From Leifsonia sp. AG29 (GTDB taxonomy: Bacteria; Actinomycetota; Actinomycetes; Actinomycetales; Microbacteriaceae), in contig NZ_VMSF01000001.1 in NCBI RefSeq assembly GCF_009765225.1, positions 310,001-374,000 on the forward strand: DNA of 64,000 nucleotides, written 5' to 3'. The position numbers were made by a program, and so were the translations under genes. Shown here in pieces: positions 44,328 to 51,870 of the stretch. The notes below the pieces were generated by a model that was given only the letters and a program-made list of their open reading frames with translations, had not been told where the DNA came from and searched no databases. Positions within the stretch are counted from its first letter, which is position 1. Every line of letters starts with the position of its first letter.

Positions 44328-44710
44328 CAGTCGGTCTTTCCGAGGCTGTTGAGCGTCCGGTCCTGCTGCTCGAACTTCAGGCTGTCGATCTGCATGTCAA
44401 ACCAGTCGAGACCGAGGGTGTCGAAGATCTCCGAGGGCGACGGCGTCTGGCTGACCCAGCGCATCTGAGACTTCGCGAGTTCGACTGCGGCCTGCGGGTC
44501 GTCGAAGCCCACGCGATCCCCGTTCGGCAGCTGGACTCGGTCGCAGCCTTGGTCGATCACGTCGACCCGACCTGCGATGAGTTCGCCCTTCACGAGGGCG
44601 TAGAAGTCGGGGTTGGACAGCTGCTGGTGGGTGACGACCCGTCCGCTGATGTCGGCGACCTTGGTCGGGTTGCCGAACTGGCTGAGGTGGTTGTAGTCGA
44701 GTTCGGCCAT
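44327..44710 (-). CDS. unknown element protein, 127 residues
   Basis: A 127-residue soluble protein (MAELDYNHLSQFGNP...; VQLPNGDRVGFDDPQAAVEL; IFDTLGLDWFDMQIDSLKFE). No family recognised. It starts two bases after the upstream stop and shares one base with the next gene, so it belongs to the coupled operon. A structural or accessory tail role is possible from position only. Confidence 0.6.
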   Translation of the reverse strand: MAELDYNHLSQFGNPTKVADISGRVVTHQQLSNPDFYALVKGELIAGRVDVIDQGCDRVQLPNGDRVGFDDPQAAVELAKSQMRWVSQTPSPSEIFDTLGLDWFDMQIDSLKFEQQDRTLNSLGKTD

Positions 44711-44712
44711 GA

Positions 44713-45324
44713 TCAGATCTCCTTGATCCAGTCGCCCGCGACTCCGCCGGACTGGTCCCGGATCCGGGACTTGAGCGGGGCGAGCAGGGTTTTGACGACA
44801 GTCGTCGCCGGGATGAAGTCATAGCGCTTGCCGCGGAACGTGAACCAGGACGCTCCCGGTACGTTCGGGAAGAACCGGGACTGGAGGGCGTCTTCTGGGT
44901 CGGTGTAGTTGACGTCGTGGCCGGCGTACTCGGTGATGGCCCACACGGCCCTGTTGCGCTCGATCAGCAGATCCAGCGCCTTCTCGATGTGCGGGCGTGC
45001 CTGCTCGAGCTCGGCGGACACCTCGGCGGAGACGTCCTTGGTGGCTGCGTCCAGGTAGTTCTTGAGGAGGTTCGCGTACTGCTCGTGACGGAGCTCCTCG
45101 GCACGCTGGGCGGCCTTCTTGGTGGCTGCGTCTCGGCGAATGCGTGCCCAGCCGGCGCGCTGCTTCGCTTCCTGCAGGTCGTCGATGGTCACCGACTCGT
45201 CACCGTTGCGAGCGGCGGACTCGAGGTCAGCGGCGAGCTTGTCGGCTTCCCGGAGCTGCTCCTCCGCGTCGGCGATGATCGATGCCGGCGTGACCGTGGT
45301 GGGGTTGTGCCTGGCGGTGCCCAT
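44713..45324 (-). CDS. unknown helical element protein, 203 residues
   Basis: A 203-residue protein dominated by Ala/Glu/Arg-rich helices (ADAEEQLREADKLAADLESA; AKQRAGWARIRRDAATKKAA) with a more ordered end (FFPNVPGASWFTFRGKRYDF). The ATG at 45324 has AAAGGGGG eight bases upstream; a longer frame exists but lacks a ribosome site. Coiled-coil composition would suit a scaffold or tail-assembly protein, but that is a guess. Confidence 0.6.
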   Translation of the reverse strand: MGTARHNPTTVTPASIIADAEEQLREADKLAADLESAARNGDESVTIDDLQEAKQRAGWARIRRDAATKKAAQRAEELRHEQYANLLKNYLDAATKDVSAEVSAELEQARPHIEKALDLLIERNRAVWAITEYAGHDVNYTDPEDALQSRFFPNVPGASWFTFRGKRYDFIPATTVVKTLLAPLKSRIRDQSGGVAGDWIKEI

Positions 45325-45326
45325 GG

Positions 45327-45383
45327 TCACGCCCCCTTTGTGCCGAAGAGCTCGTCGAGCATCCGCTGGCGGTTGATCTTCAC
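45327..45383 (-). CDS. 18-residue micro-ORF linking two operon genes
   Basis: GTG at 45383 overlaps the previous stop (GTGA), has GGAG four bases upstream, and reads MKINRQRMLDELFGTKGA to TGA at 45327, three bases before the next ATG. The exact stop/start overlaps suggest that it is translated, either as a coupling leader or as a small peptide. Confidence 0.45.
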   Translation of the reverse strand: MKINRQRMLDELFGTKGA

Positions 45384-45592
45384 CGAAGCTCCTCGTCCGT
45401 GAACGTGATCTGCGGATCGTTCGCACCGAACAGCTGCGGGTTGAGTTCGCGGGCCTCCTCCTCCGAGATCTCGGTGATGCCGTGCTTGAGGTAGGGGATG
45501 CCGTTGTCGGAGTACGCGGTGAGGAACCGCTCCACGTGCTCGTCGTCGACGGAGTGGACCCCGCCGTTCTCGTTCTTGATGTAGCGGGTCAA
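45380..45592 (-). CDS. unknown small element protein, 70 residues
   Basis: A TTG start at 45592 with AGGAG seven bases upstream, overlapping the stop of the HTH_36 gene (TTGA). Product: acidic, 70 residues (RYIKNENGGVHSVDDEHVER; ITEISEEEARELNPQLFGAN). Similar short acidic proteins occur in phage morphogenesis modules, but I cannot name a family. Confidence 0.6.
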   Translation of the reverse strand: MTRYIKNENGGVHSVDDEHVERFLTAYSDNGIPYLKHGITEISEEEARELNPQLFGANDPQITFTDEELR

Positions 45593-46077
45593 CTTGCGCT
45601 CCTTGCGGTCTGGCGGTCGATGCCCTCGGCGTCGACCTCGAGCGCAGCGCGAGTATCTGAGTGATCTTCTGAGTGATCCCCTGATTGTTCTTCCTCTATA
45701 TGCCTGCCACTCTGTCCGGTGAGTTTGGACTCTGTGTCCGGTGAGGTCGGTCCTTCTGTCTCGTGACTCTCTGTCACATGACTCTCTGTCTGGTGACTCT
45801 GCGTCGCGTACGAGAGGTTGAGAATGCAGAGGTCGCTCGTTCGAGATCCCCCTGGCCGACGACGCTGCTTTCGTGTGATCGCACCTTGTGCCTCGAGCTC
45901 GTTGAGGGCTCGTGACACGGTCCGGAGTGACGCTCCGGTCATGCTCGCGAGGACCTGCTGGCCGGGGAAGCACTCGAACGTCTTGTCATCGGCGCGGTGG
46001 GCAAGAGCCAGGAGTACGGACTTCGTCGCGGGTGCGATATGAAGGCCGTATGCCCATTCCGTCGCCTTGAACCCCAC
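45589..46077 (-). CDS. HTH_36 winged-helix protein, possible replication initiator
   Basis: A 162-residue protein whose first 85 residues are an HTH_36-type winged helix (WAYGLHIAPATKSVLLALAH; CFPGQQVLASMTGASLRTVS; RALNELEAQGAI), common in replication proteins of plasmids, satellites and phages. The second half is a Thr/Glu/Ser/His-rich tail with TES/TEG repeats, probably unstructured. It begins with GTG one base after the preceding stop. No helicase or primase is present in the element. Confidence 0.72.
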   Translation of the reverse strand: MGFKATEWAYGLHIAPATKSVLLALAHRADDKTFECFPGQQVLASMTGASLRTVSRALNELEAQGAITRKQRRRPGGSRTSDLCILNLSYATQSHQTESHVTESHETEGPTSPDTESKLTGQSGRHIEEEQSGDHSEDHSDTRAALEVDAEGIDRQTARSAS

Positions 46078-46078
46078 G

Positions 46079-46264
46079 TCAGCTGTCCTCCCCGAGGAGG
46101 CGGAGCAGGGCCGGCACGGGGACGAGGTAACGGCGCGACAGGCGGATGCTGGGCAGCGAGCCGTCCTTGAGGGCCGCGTACGTCTGCCGCATGCCCATCC
46201 CGAGCAGATCGGCGGCTTCTTCCGGCGTGGTGGTGGCGCGATCCCGGACGTCGTTGAGGGTCAT
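46079..46264 (-). CDS. AlpA/excisionase-like HTH protein (61 residues)
   Basis: A 61-residue HTH_17 protein (TPEEAADLLGMGMRQTYAAL; IRLSRRYLVPVPALLRLLG). Such proteins act as excisionases or replication and transcription activators. Its ATG overlaps the stop of the upstream gene by four bases. Confidence 0.75.
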   Translation of the reverse strand: MTLNDVRDRATTTPEEAADLLGMGMRQTYAALKDGSLPSIRLSRRYLVPVPALLRLLGEDS

Positions 46265-46443
46265 TTGTCAGCCCCCTGTCGGCGCTCGTTGATCCACGCC
46301 TTGAGGTCGCTCTCGGCGTAGCGGACGACTCGGCCGACGCGGAATCCCTTCGGTCCGGTGCCGTGTTTGCGCCAGAAGCGCACGGTGTCGACCGAGACTC
46401 TGCACGCCTCGGCGACTTCCTGGATGGTGAGCAATCGCTCCAC
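46261..46443 (-). CDS. AlpA/excisionase-like HTH protein (60 residues)
   Basis: A 60-residue HTH_17 protein (LTIQEVAEACRVSVDTVRFW; GFRVGRVVRYAESDLKAWIN), first gene of the leftward operon, with GTG start at 46443 and GAAGGGAG about 15 bases upstream. It is divergent from the repressor at 46556. Either this or the next gene is the likely excisionase for the integrase. Confidence 0.78.
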   Translation of the reverse strand: MERLLTIQEVAEACRVSVDTVRFWRKHGTGPKGFRVGRVVRYAESDLKAWINERRQGADK

Positions 46444-46555
46444 GACTTTGGCTCCCTTCAGCGGAACCGGTTGGTTCCTATGGGGAGATGCTTGCAGTCA
46501 TGGGGAGATATTGGTAACGTGACTGTTCGTAAGATCCGAACGTAAGGACACAGGG
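46444..46555. promoter_or_regulatory. divergent control region of the element with repeated operator sites
   Basis: Between the leftward operon and the rightward repressor lie a direct repeat ATGGGGAGAT at 46480-46489 and 46500-46509 (20 bp apart, two helical turns), the inverted repeat GGAACC-GGTT-GGTTCC (46463-46478), and GTTCG-TAAGATC-CGAAC just before the repressor. This is the layout of a lysogeny-type switch. Which site binds which protein is unknown. Confidence 0.6.
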
Positions 46556-47074
46556 ATGCCCCGGGCGAAACGACAGCCGACTATATACGCCGAGCAGACA
46601 GCCGTGCGCCGGCTCGCCGAGGAGCGGGAAGCGCAGGGCATCTCTGTCCGCCGGCTGGCGGAACTCCTCAGCGAGGAGGGGTGCCCGATGCATGCGTCGG
46701 CAGTTAGTGACACCTTGAACGGAAGCCGGCGTCTGTCGGTGGATGAACTCGTTGCCTTCGCCCGCGTGCTGCAGGTGCCCCTCGCGCAACTCGTGGAGCC
46801 CAAGGCCTACGCCCAGGAAGAGATCGCACGCCTGCAGAACCGAGCGGAGTACGCCACGGCCGCGTGGGAGTTCGCTCAAGAGTTCAGCGCCAAGGCTGAC
46901 GCGGACTACAGGCGCGCGGTGCTCGCTCTCGACTCCTACTGGCGTCAGCACCCCGAGGGGCGCCCACAAGGTGACCCAGAGGGGCAAATAAGGCGCGGCT
47001 CGCGCGCCATCGATAGGCACAAAGACCGGCTGAGGGATGCGGTGAAGAACGCGGAGCGCCTCAGCTTGGAATAG
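46556..47074 (+). CDS. Cro/C1-type repressor of the element
   Basis: A 172-residue protein with an N-terminal XRE HTH (REAQGISVRRLAELLSEEG; HASAVSDTLNGSRRLSVDEL) and a long helical C-terminal half, without a LexA-like protease domain. It is divergent from the leftward operon and so the natural candidate for its repressor; induction would not be by classic RecA-driven self-cleavage. AAGGA lies before the ATG. Confidence 0.82.
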   Translation: MPRAKRQPTIYAEQTAVRRLAEEREAQGISVRRLAELLSEEGCPMHASAVSDTLNGSRRLSVDELVAFARVLQVPLAQLVEPKAYAQEEIARLQNRAEYATAAWEFAQEFSAKADADYRRAVLALDSYWRQHPEGRPQGDPEGQIRRGSRAIDRHKDRLRDAVKNAERLSLE

Positions 47075-47139
47075 AACGCCCCCGACCCGTAGCCGCGGGC
47101 CGAGGGCATCGTCCGACAACATGAAAGGAAGACCGGACA

Positions 47140-47457
47140 ATGACAACTATCGCAGCACACCACACTCGTGAGGAATGCCTCGAATCAGCGTGCATTCACA
47201 ACTTCCACGAAGTTGACCGATCTGACCCCGAGGACCGGGCATTCCACGAAACGGCGGCGATCGAGGCATCCGAGGCAGACGGGCGATACCCGACTTACCG
47301 GGTGCGGGTCACCAAGTTCGAGAATGAAGATCGCTGGTACGTCGAGGCGGACGTGCGAGTGGCGCCCCTGTCCGCGGAAGACGCCCTCAGCCTCGCGGAT
47401 GCGATCCGCCTTCAGGCTGGGGTCGCGTACGAACTCACCGAGGAGATGAGTGCATGA
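47140..47457 (+). CDS. unknown small protein coupled to the integrase, 105 residues
   Basis: A 105-residue acidic protein (MTTIAAHHTREECLESACIH; RVRVTKFENEDRWYVEADVR; LSAEDALSLADAIRLQAGVA). No family recognised. AAAGGAAG precedes the ATG. Its stop overlaps the integrase start in an ATGA arrangement, so the two proteins are made together; a role in recombination control is possible. Confidence 0.68.
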   Translation: MTTIAAHHTREECLESACIHNFHEVDRSDPEDRAFHETAAIEASEADGRYPTYRVRVTKFENEDRWYVEADVRVAPLSAEDALSLADAIRLQAGVAYELTEEMSA

Positions 47458-48689
47458 GCAGTGACATCTACCGCCGGTGCGGCTGTCGGGACGCGGCGGG
47501 GAAGCTGTACCCGCCGCTCCCCGACCGGGCGAGCGCGGACGCGAAGGCACGGACCTGCCCGAGGCTGCTGAGCGACCCTAAACACGGTTCATGGGGCTAC
47601 GCCATCTCGGGCGGTGTCGATCCAGCGACCGGAAAGCGGGTTCAGCCGCGCAAGATGGGCTTCGCGACGAAGGCGGAAGCACAGAAGGAACGTGCCGCCG
47701 CGCTGACCGAAGTTACGTCGGGGCGGTGGAAGGGCCACCAGACCACAGCGGTCGGCGAGTACCTCATCGCGTGGCTTCGAGACCGCGTGGACGGCAAGCG
47801 ACGGCCCTCCACGGCCGCGATGTATCGCCGGTACGTCGAGCAGGACATCATCCCTGCACTCGGGCGCCTGCGGCTCGCTGAGCTGCGCCGAGCTCAGGTC
47901 GACAAGTTCATCCGCGACCTCGAGCGCGCCGGCCGCGGAGCGACGACCATCCGCCGCATCCATGCCACGCTGTCCAGCGCGCTCAGCACAGCCGAGACAC
48001 TCGACCTGGTCGACTACAACGCTGCTGCGAAAGTCGCGCTCCCGACCGTGACCAAGGCGAAGATCACCATGTGGGAGCCGAGCCTCGCAAACACCTTCCT
48101 CACCGCTGCCGGCGGCCATCGCCTCGGGGCGATGTTTGAGCTCGAGGTTCGCACCGGGTTGCGGCGTGGGGAACTGTGCGGCCTGCGCTGGTCCGACGTC
48201 GACTTCGATAACCGGGAACTCCACGCCCGAGTGCAGTTGTCTCAGGTCCGTGGGAAAGTCGCAGAGGGGCCGATCAAGACGGAGTCAGGCCAGGACCGCA
48301 CCGTCTCCCTCGACTCGGAGGCCATCGGCGCGCTCATGGTGTGGAAGCTGCGGCAAGACATGGAACGCGACGCGTGGGGCGCGGACTACGTCGAGTCGGG
48401 CCGCGTGTTCACCTACGAGAACGGGGAGCAGCTGCGCCCCGATCACGTCTCCCGGGTGTTCGCGTCGCTGGTGGCAAAGGCCGAGCTGCCTAAGATCCGC
48501 TTCCACGATCTCAGGCACCTCCACGCGTCGCTGCTCATCGCTGCCGGCGTCCCGCTCGCGGTGATCAGCAAGAGGCTCGGGCACAGCACCATCTCGATCA
48601 CCTCGGACCTCTACGGGCACCTCCTCCGAGACGCAAACCGCGATGCTGCGGAGGCAGCCTCGTCGCTGTTGCAGCGGGCAGCGTCGTAG
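47454..48689 (+). CDS. tyrosine-type site-specific integrase
   Basis: A 411-residue phage-type integrase acting on the tRNA-Tyr att site. An arm-binding N-terminal region (1-95) is followed by a core-binding SAM-like domain (about 98-185) and the catalytic domain, with Arg237 (TGLRRGELCGLRW), Lys275, His351-x-x-Arg354 (FHDLRH), His377 (RLGHST) and nucleophile Tyr387 (SDLYGH). All catalytic residues are present and the frame is intact. The gene lies 210 bases from attR and is followed by its own terminator. Confidence 0.95.
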   Translation: MSSDIYRRCGCRDAAGKLYPPLPDRASADAKARTCPRLLSDPKHGSWGYAISGGVDPATGKRVQPRKMGFATKAEAQKERAAALTEVTSGRWKGHQTTAVGEYLIAWLRDRVDGKRRPSTAAMYRRYVEQDIIPALGRLRLAELRRAQVDKFIRDLERAGRGATTIRRIHATLSSALSTAETLDLVDYNAAAKVALPTVTKAKITMWEPSLANTFLTAAGGHRLGAMFELEVRTGLRRGELCGLRWSDVDFDNRELHARVQLSQVRGKVAEGPIKTESGQDRTVSLDSEAIGALMVWKLRQDMERDAWGADYVESGRVFTYENGEQLRPDHVSRVFASLVAKAELPKIRFHDLRHLHASLLIAAGVPLAVISKRLGHSTISITSDLYGHLLRDANRDAAEAASSLLQRAAS

Positions 48690-48705
48690 AACCAACCCCC
48701 CAACG

Positions 48706-48744
48706 AGAGCCCCGGCCCGCACAGACTGCGGACCGGGGCTCTCT
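48706..48744 (+). terminator. integrase terminator
   Basis: GAGAGCCCCGG (48706-48716) and CCGGGGCTCTC (48734-48744) form a perfect 11-bp stem with a 17-base loop containing a further CGC/GCG pairing. No long T run follows. Confidence 0.7.
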
Positions 48745-48898
48745 CGCGGTCAGGGGCATTCTGTGTGTGCATTTGTGTGAGCAGACTTGCGGCCGAACAT
48801 GCAGACTCGGGGATGGTCGCCTGACTGTCGGTCGACCGCGATCCCTTGTAATGACTGGGCGAGGCCGCTCGGTGCCGTTCGGGGAATCTCGTTTTCAG

Positions 48899-48950
48899 TG
48901 ACTGTAAATCAGCTGTCTACGACTTCGGGGGTTCGAATCCCTCACTCGCC
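48899..48950 (+). repeat. attR (52-bp duplicate of the tRNA-Tyr 3' half)
   Basis: Same 52 bases as 36858-36909, starting TGACTGTAAATC and ending CTCACTCGCC, followed by G instead of A. The 5' half of the tRNA is absent here, so this copy is not a functional tRNA gene. The 150 bases before it contain no gene. Confidence 0.93.
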
Positions 48951-48958
48951 GCGTTGTG

Positions 48959-48985
48959 AAAGCCCCCGGTTCGACCGGGGGCTTT
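48959..48985 (+). terminator. displaced original terminator of tRNA-Tyr
   Basis: AAAGCCCCCGG (48959-48969), loop TTCGA, CCGGGGGCTTT (48975-48985), then CGTGTTTT. It lies directly after attR, where the host tRNA terminator would have been before integration. Confidence 0.8.
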
Positions 48986-49187
48986 CGTGTTTTCCGCGAG
49001 CTGGGCGCGGGTGCGGCAGTCGGTAACGGAGGATGGTCGGTCGCGGCGCGCCGTGTGCTGCGCACTAGGGAGGGGCTGCGGCCGCGATCGGGGCGGGGTC
49101 TCCTCCCTTGGCATCGACCGGCGGGCGACGAGACGGACCCAGGAGGATGCAGGCGCGCGGGGGCGCCGCGTCTGACAGGGTGGAGGC

Positions 49188-49997
49188 ATGACCTCCTCCG
49201 CCGAGCTTCTCGAGATCGCCGTCACCGTCGCACGCCGGGCAGCCGCCCTGGCGCAGCAGCGGAGATACGACGGCGTGGAGGTCGCCGCCTCCAAGTCGAC
49301 CATCAGCGACATCGTGACGCAGGCCGACCGGGAGGCGGAGCGTCTGATCCGCGGTGCTCTCGAGGCCGCTCGGCCGCGCGACGGCTTCCTCGGCGAGGAG
49401 TCGGGCGGCGAGGCGGGCGAGAGCGGCCTCACCTGGGTCGTCGACCCCATCGACGGCACCGTCAACTACTTCTACGGGATCCCGGCCTACGCCGTGAGCG
49501 TCGCGGTCGTGGAGGGAGACCCCGACCCGGCGACGTGGCGCACGCTCGCCGGCGCCGTGGTCAATCCGGTGCTCGGCGAGGTGTTCACCGCGTACGAGGG
49601 AGGCGGTGCTCGCCTGAACGGGACGCCCCTCCACGTCACCGAGGGTGTCGGGCTGGATCTCGCGCTCGTCGGCACCGGGTTCGGGTACGACCCCGAGGTG
49701 CGGCTCAAGCAGGCGCGGTTCGTCGCCGAGCTGATCGGCAAGGTGCGCGATGTCCGGCGGATCGGCGCCGCCTCCCTCGACCTGTGCAACGTCGCGGCGG
49801 GCCGTCTCGACGCCTACTTCGAGCGCGGGCTGAACCCGTGGGATCACGCCGCTGGAGCGCTCATCGCCAAGGAGGCCGGCGCGCGGATCGGCGGCCTGGG
49901 GGAGGCGCCCGGCGGTCGCGAGCTCATCGTCGCCGCGGCGCCGGACCTGTTCGAGCAGCTCGACCCGATTGTGCAGGAGTACTACACGCGCTGGTGA
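49188..49997 (+). CDS. inositol monophosphatase family protein
   Basis: A 269-residue metal-dependent sugar phosphatase. Visible are the metal site Glu70 (FLGEESG), DPIDGTVN at 86-93 and the second motif LNPWDHAAGALIAKEAG. In actinobacteria members act on inositol phosphate, histidinol phosphate or similar compounds; substrate is not decidable here. The ATG at 49188 follows GTGGAGG. It is convergent with the alpha-glucosidase gene and shares a hairpin terminator with it. Confidence 0.92.
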   Translation: MTSSAELLEIAVTVARRAAALAQQRRYDGVEVAASKSTISDIVTQADREAERLIRGALEAARPRDGFLGEESGGEAGESGLTWVVDPIDGTVNYFYGIPAYAVSVAVVEGDPDPATWRTLAGAVVNPVLGEVFTAYEGGGARLNGTPLHVTEGVGLDLALVGTGFGYDPEVRLKQARFVAELIGKVRDVRRIGAASLDLCNVAAGRLDAYFERGLNPWDHAAGALIAKEAGARIGGLGEAPGGRELIVAAAPDLFEQLDPIVQEYYTRW

Positions 49998-50034
49998 GGC
50001 GCGGAAGCCCGGCTGACCGCGCACGAGACGCCGA

Positions 50035-50062
50035 AGGGCGGCCTCCCGAAGGAGACCGCCCT
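50035..50062. terminator. bidirectional hairpin between convergent genes
   Basis: AGGGCGGCCTCC (50035-50046), loop CGAA, then GGAGACCGCCCT (50051-50062): a 12-bp stem with one mismatch between the IMPase and alpha-glucosidase stops. No strong T tract. Confidence 0.6.
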
Positions 50063-50084
50063 GCCGCATTTCAGCCCGAAGAGC

Positions 50085-51830
50085 TCAGACGAGCCACACG
50101 GTGGTGTCCTGCGGGAGTGCGCCGTTCTCCAGCGGGCCGCTCTCGAGGATGATCCGGCCCGCGGGAGGCGTGACCGGCGTGGTCCCCAGGTTGCTGACGA
50201 CCGTCACACCGCCGGAGCGGAAGGCGAGGACGTCCGGTCCGAGGTCGAACCAGTCGAGCTCGCCGAAGGCCAGGTCGTGCTCACGGCGGGCGGCCAGCGC
50301 CTCCTGGTACATGGTCAGCGTCGAGCCGGGGACGCCCTCCTGCGAGGAGCGCGTGTACTCGGCCCAGGACGCAGGCTGCGGCAGCCAGCTGCGGTCGGAC
50401 GGGCCGAAGCCGTACGAGGGCTCGGTGCCCTCCCACGGGATCGGCACGCGGCAGCCGTCGCGGCCGTAGCGCTCGCCGTTCGTGCGGAACCAGGTCGGGT
50501 CCTGACGGGCCTCGTCGGGCAGGTCGATCGCCTCGGGGAGGCCGAGCTCCTCGCCCTGGTACAGGTAGGCCGAGCCGGGGAGGGCCAGCATGAGGGCGGT
50601 CGCCGCGCGGGCGCGCCGCAGGGCGAAGGCCGGGTCGGCGATCCCCGTCGTCTTCGGGCCGATGCCGTGACCCTGCACGTTGATGTTCTCGAGGGCGAGG
50701 CGCGTGGCATGACGGACGACGTCGTGGTTGGAGAGCACCCAGGTGCTCGGCGCGCCGACGCTGCCGAAGACGCTGATGGAGCGGTCGATCACCGAGCGAA
50801 GGGGCGCCGCCTCCCACGGGGTCTCGAGGTAGCCGAAGTTGAAGGTCTGCTGCATCTCGTCGGGGCGGACCCAGTGGGCCAGCGTCTCGAGCGGCTCCAC
50901 CCAGGCCTCGCCGCAGAGCACGCGATCGCCCTCGTACTCCTCGAGCACCTTGTGCCAGTCGCGGTAGATCTCGTGGACGCCGTCCTGCGCGAAGTAGGGC
51001 GGGGTCGCCGGCTCGGTCTCGCCGTGGCCGCCGATCTCGGGCTCGAGCGGGATGCCGCCCGTTCCCGGGCCGACCTGGCCCGCGCCCATCGAGCCCGCGC
51101 TCTCCGGAGGCGTGTAGTCCGGGAGGCCCGCCTCCTTGACCATGCCGTGGGCGACATCGACGCGGAAGCCGTCGACGCCGCGGTCGAGCCAGAAGCGGAG
51201 GATGCCGCGGAACTGCTCCCAGATCCACGGGTTCTCCCAGTTGAGGTCCGGCTGCGACTTGTCGAACAGGTGGAGGTACCACTGGCCCGGACGGCCGTCG
51301 GCCTCGGTGACCCGCGTCCACGCCGGGCCGCCGAAGATCGACTGCCAGTTGTTGGGCGGGAGGTCGCCGTTCTCGCCCTTGCCGTCGCGGAACATGTAGC
51401 GGTCGCGCTCGGGGCTTCCCGGGCCGGCGGCCAGCGCCTCCTGGAACCAGGCGTGGTCGCTCGAGGAGTGGTTGGGGACGATGTCGATGATCACGCGCAT
51501 GCCGAGTCCGTGCGCCGTCTCCAGAAGGGCGTCGAAGTCGGCGAGGGTGCCGAAGCGCGGGTCGACGTCGCGGTAGTCGGCCACGTCGTAGCCCGCGTCG
51601 CGCTGCGGCGAGGTCTGGAACGGCGACAGCCAGACGGCGTCGACGCCCAGCTGCTGCAGGGCCGGGAGGCGGTGGGTGATGCCCGGGAGGTCGCCCATGC
51701 CGTCGCCGTCGGCGTCGGCGAACGACCGCGGGTACACCTGGTAGATGACGGCGGAGCGCCACCACTCGCGGCCGGGCGTGGAGGGGGAGAGGGCGCGGGT
51801 GGGAGGGGTCGTGGTCGGAATACGGATCAC
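50085..51830 (-). CDS. GH13 alpha-glucosidase of the maltodextrin locus
   Basis: A 581-residue cytoplasmic GH13 enzyme: DIVPNH near 116, nucleophile Asp225 in GFRVDVAHGM, acid/base Glu308 in LCGEAW, Asp370 in LSNHDVVRH. It would hydrolyse imported malto-oligosaccharides. I take the GTG at 51830; an open stretch of 47 codons upstream has no family character. It lies downstream of the LacI-type regulator on the same strand (40 bases apart), and so is probably controlled with it. It differs clearly from the glucosidase at 3272. Confidence 0.93.
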   Translation of the reverse strand: MIRIPTTTPPTRALSPSTPGREWWRSAVIYQVYPRSFADADGDGMGDLPGITHRLPALQQLGVDAVWLSPFQTSPQRDAGYDVADYRDVDPRFGTLADFDALLETAHGLGMRVIIDIVPNHSSSDHAWFQEALAAGPGSPERDRYMFRDGKGENGDLPPNNWQSIFGGPAWTRVTEADGRPGQWYLHLFDKSQPDLNWENPWIWEQFRGILRFWLDRGVDGFRVDVAHGMVKEAGLPDYTPPESAGSMGAGQVGPGTGGIPLEPEIGGHGETEPATPPYFAQDGVHEIYRDWHKVLEEYEGDRVLCGEAWVEPLETLAHWVRPDEMQQTFNFGYLETPWEAAPLRSVIDRSISVFGSVGAPSTWVLSNHDVVRHATRLALENINVQGHGIGPKTTGIADPAFALRRARAATALMLALPGSAYLYQGEELGLPEAIDLPDEARQDPTWFRTNGERYGRDGCRVPIPWEGTEPSYGFGPSDRSWLPQPASWAEYTRSSQEGVPGSTLTMYQEALAARREHDLAFGELDWFDLGPDVLAFRSGGVTVVSNLGTTPVTPPAGRIILESGPLENGALPQDTTVWLV

Positions 51831-51870
51831 CTGTCTTCGGCGAGGGTCGGTCTGGGGCGGTCCTGGGGTG

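Larger units (their letters stand above)
36858..48950. mobile_element. 12-kb integrative phage-like element in tRNA-Tyr (satellite or remnant prophage)
   Basis: Bounded by a perfect 52-bp direct repeat of the tRNA-Tyr 3' half, with a tyrosine integrase next to the right end. Contents left to right: an HTH-tailed protein, a lipoprotein and an unknown protein (cargo), TerS-like protein, tape measure, beta-helix tailspike, four small proteins and a micro-ORF, an HTH_36 protein, two AlpA-like proteins, a divergent Cro/C1 repressor, a small protein and the integrase. No capsid, portal, protease, large terminase, major tail protein or lysis gene is visible. GC is lower than in the flanks. Matching att sites and intact frames argue that it may still be mobile. 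Confidence 0.9.

Noticed and set aside
46600-46900. LexA-like self-cleaving repressor
   Set aside because: The C-terminal half of the element repressor shows no Ser-Lys protease motifs; it is helical and charged.
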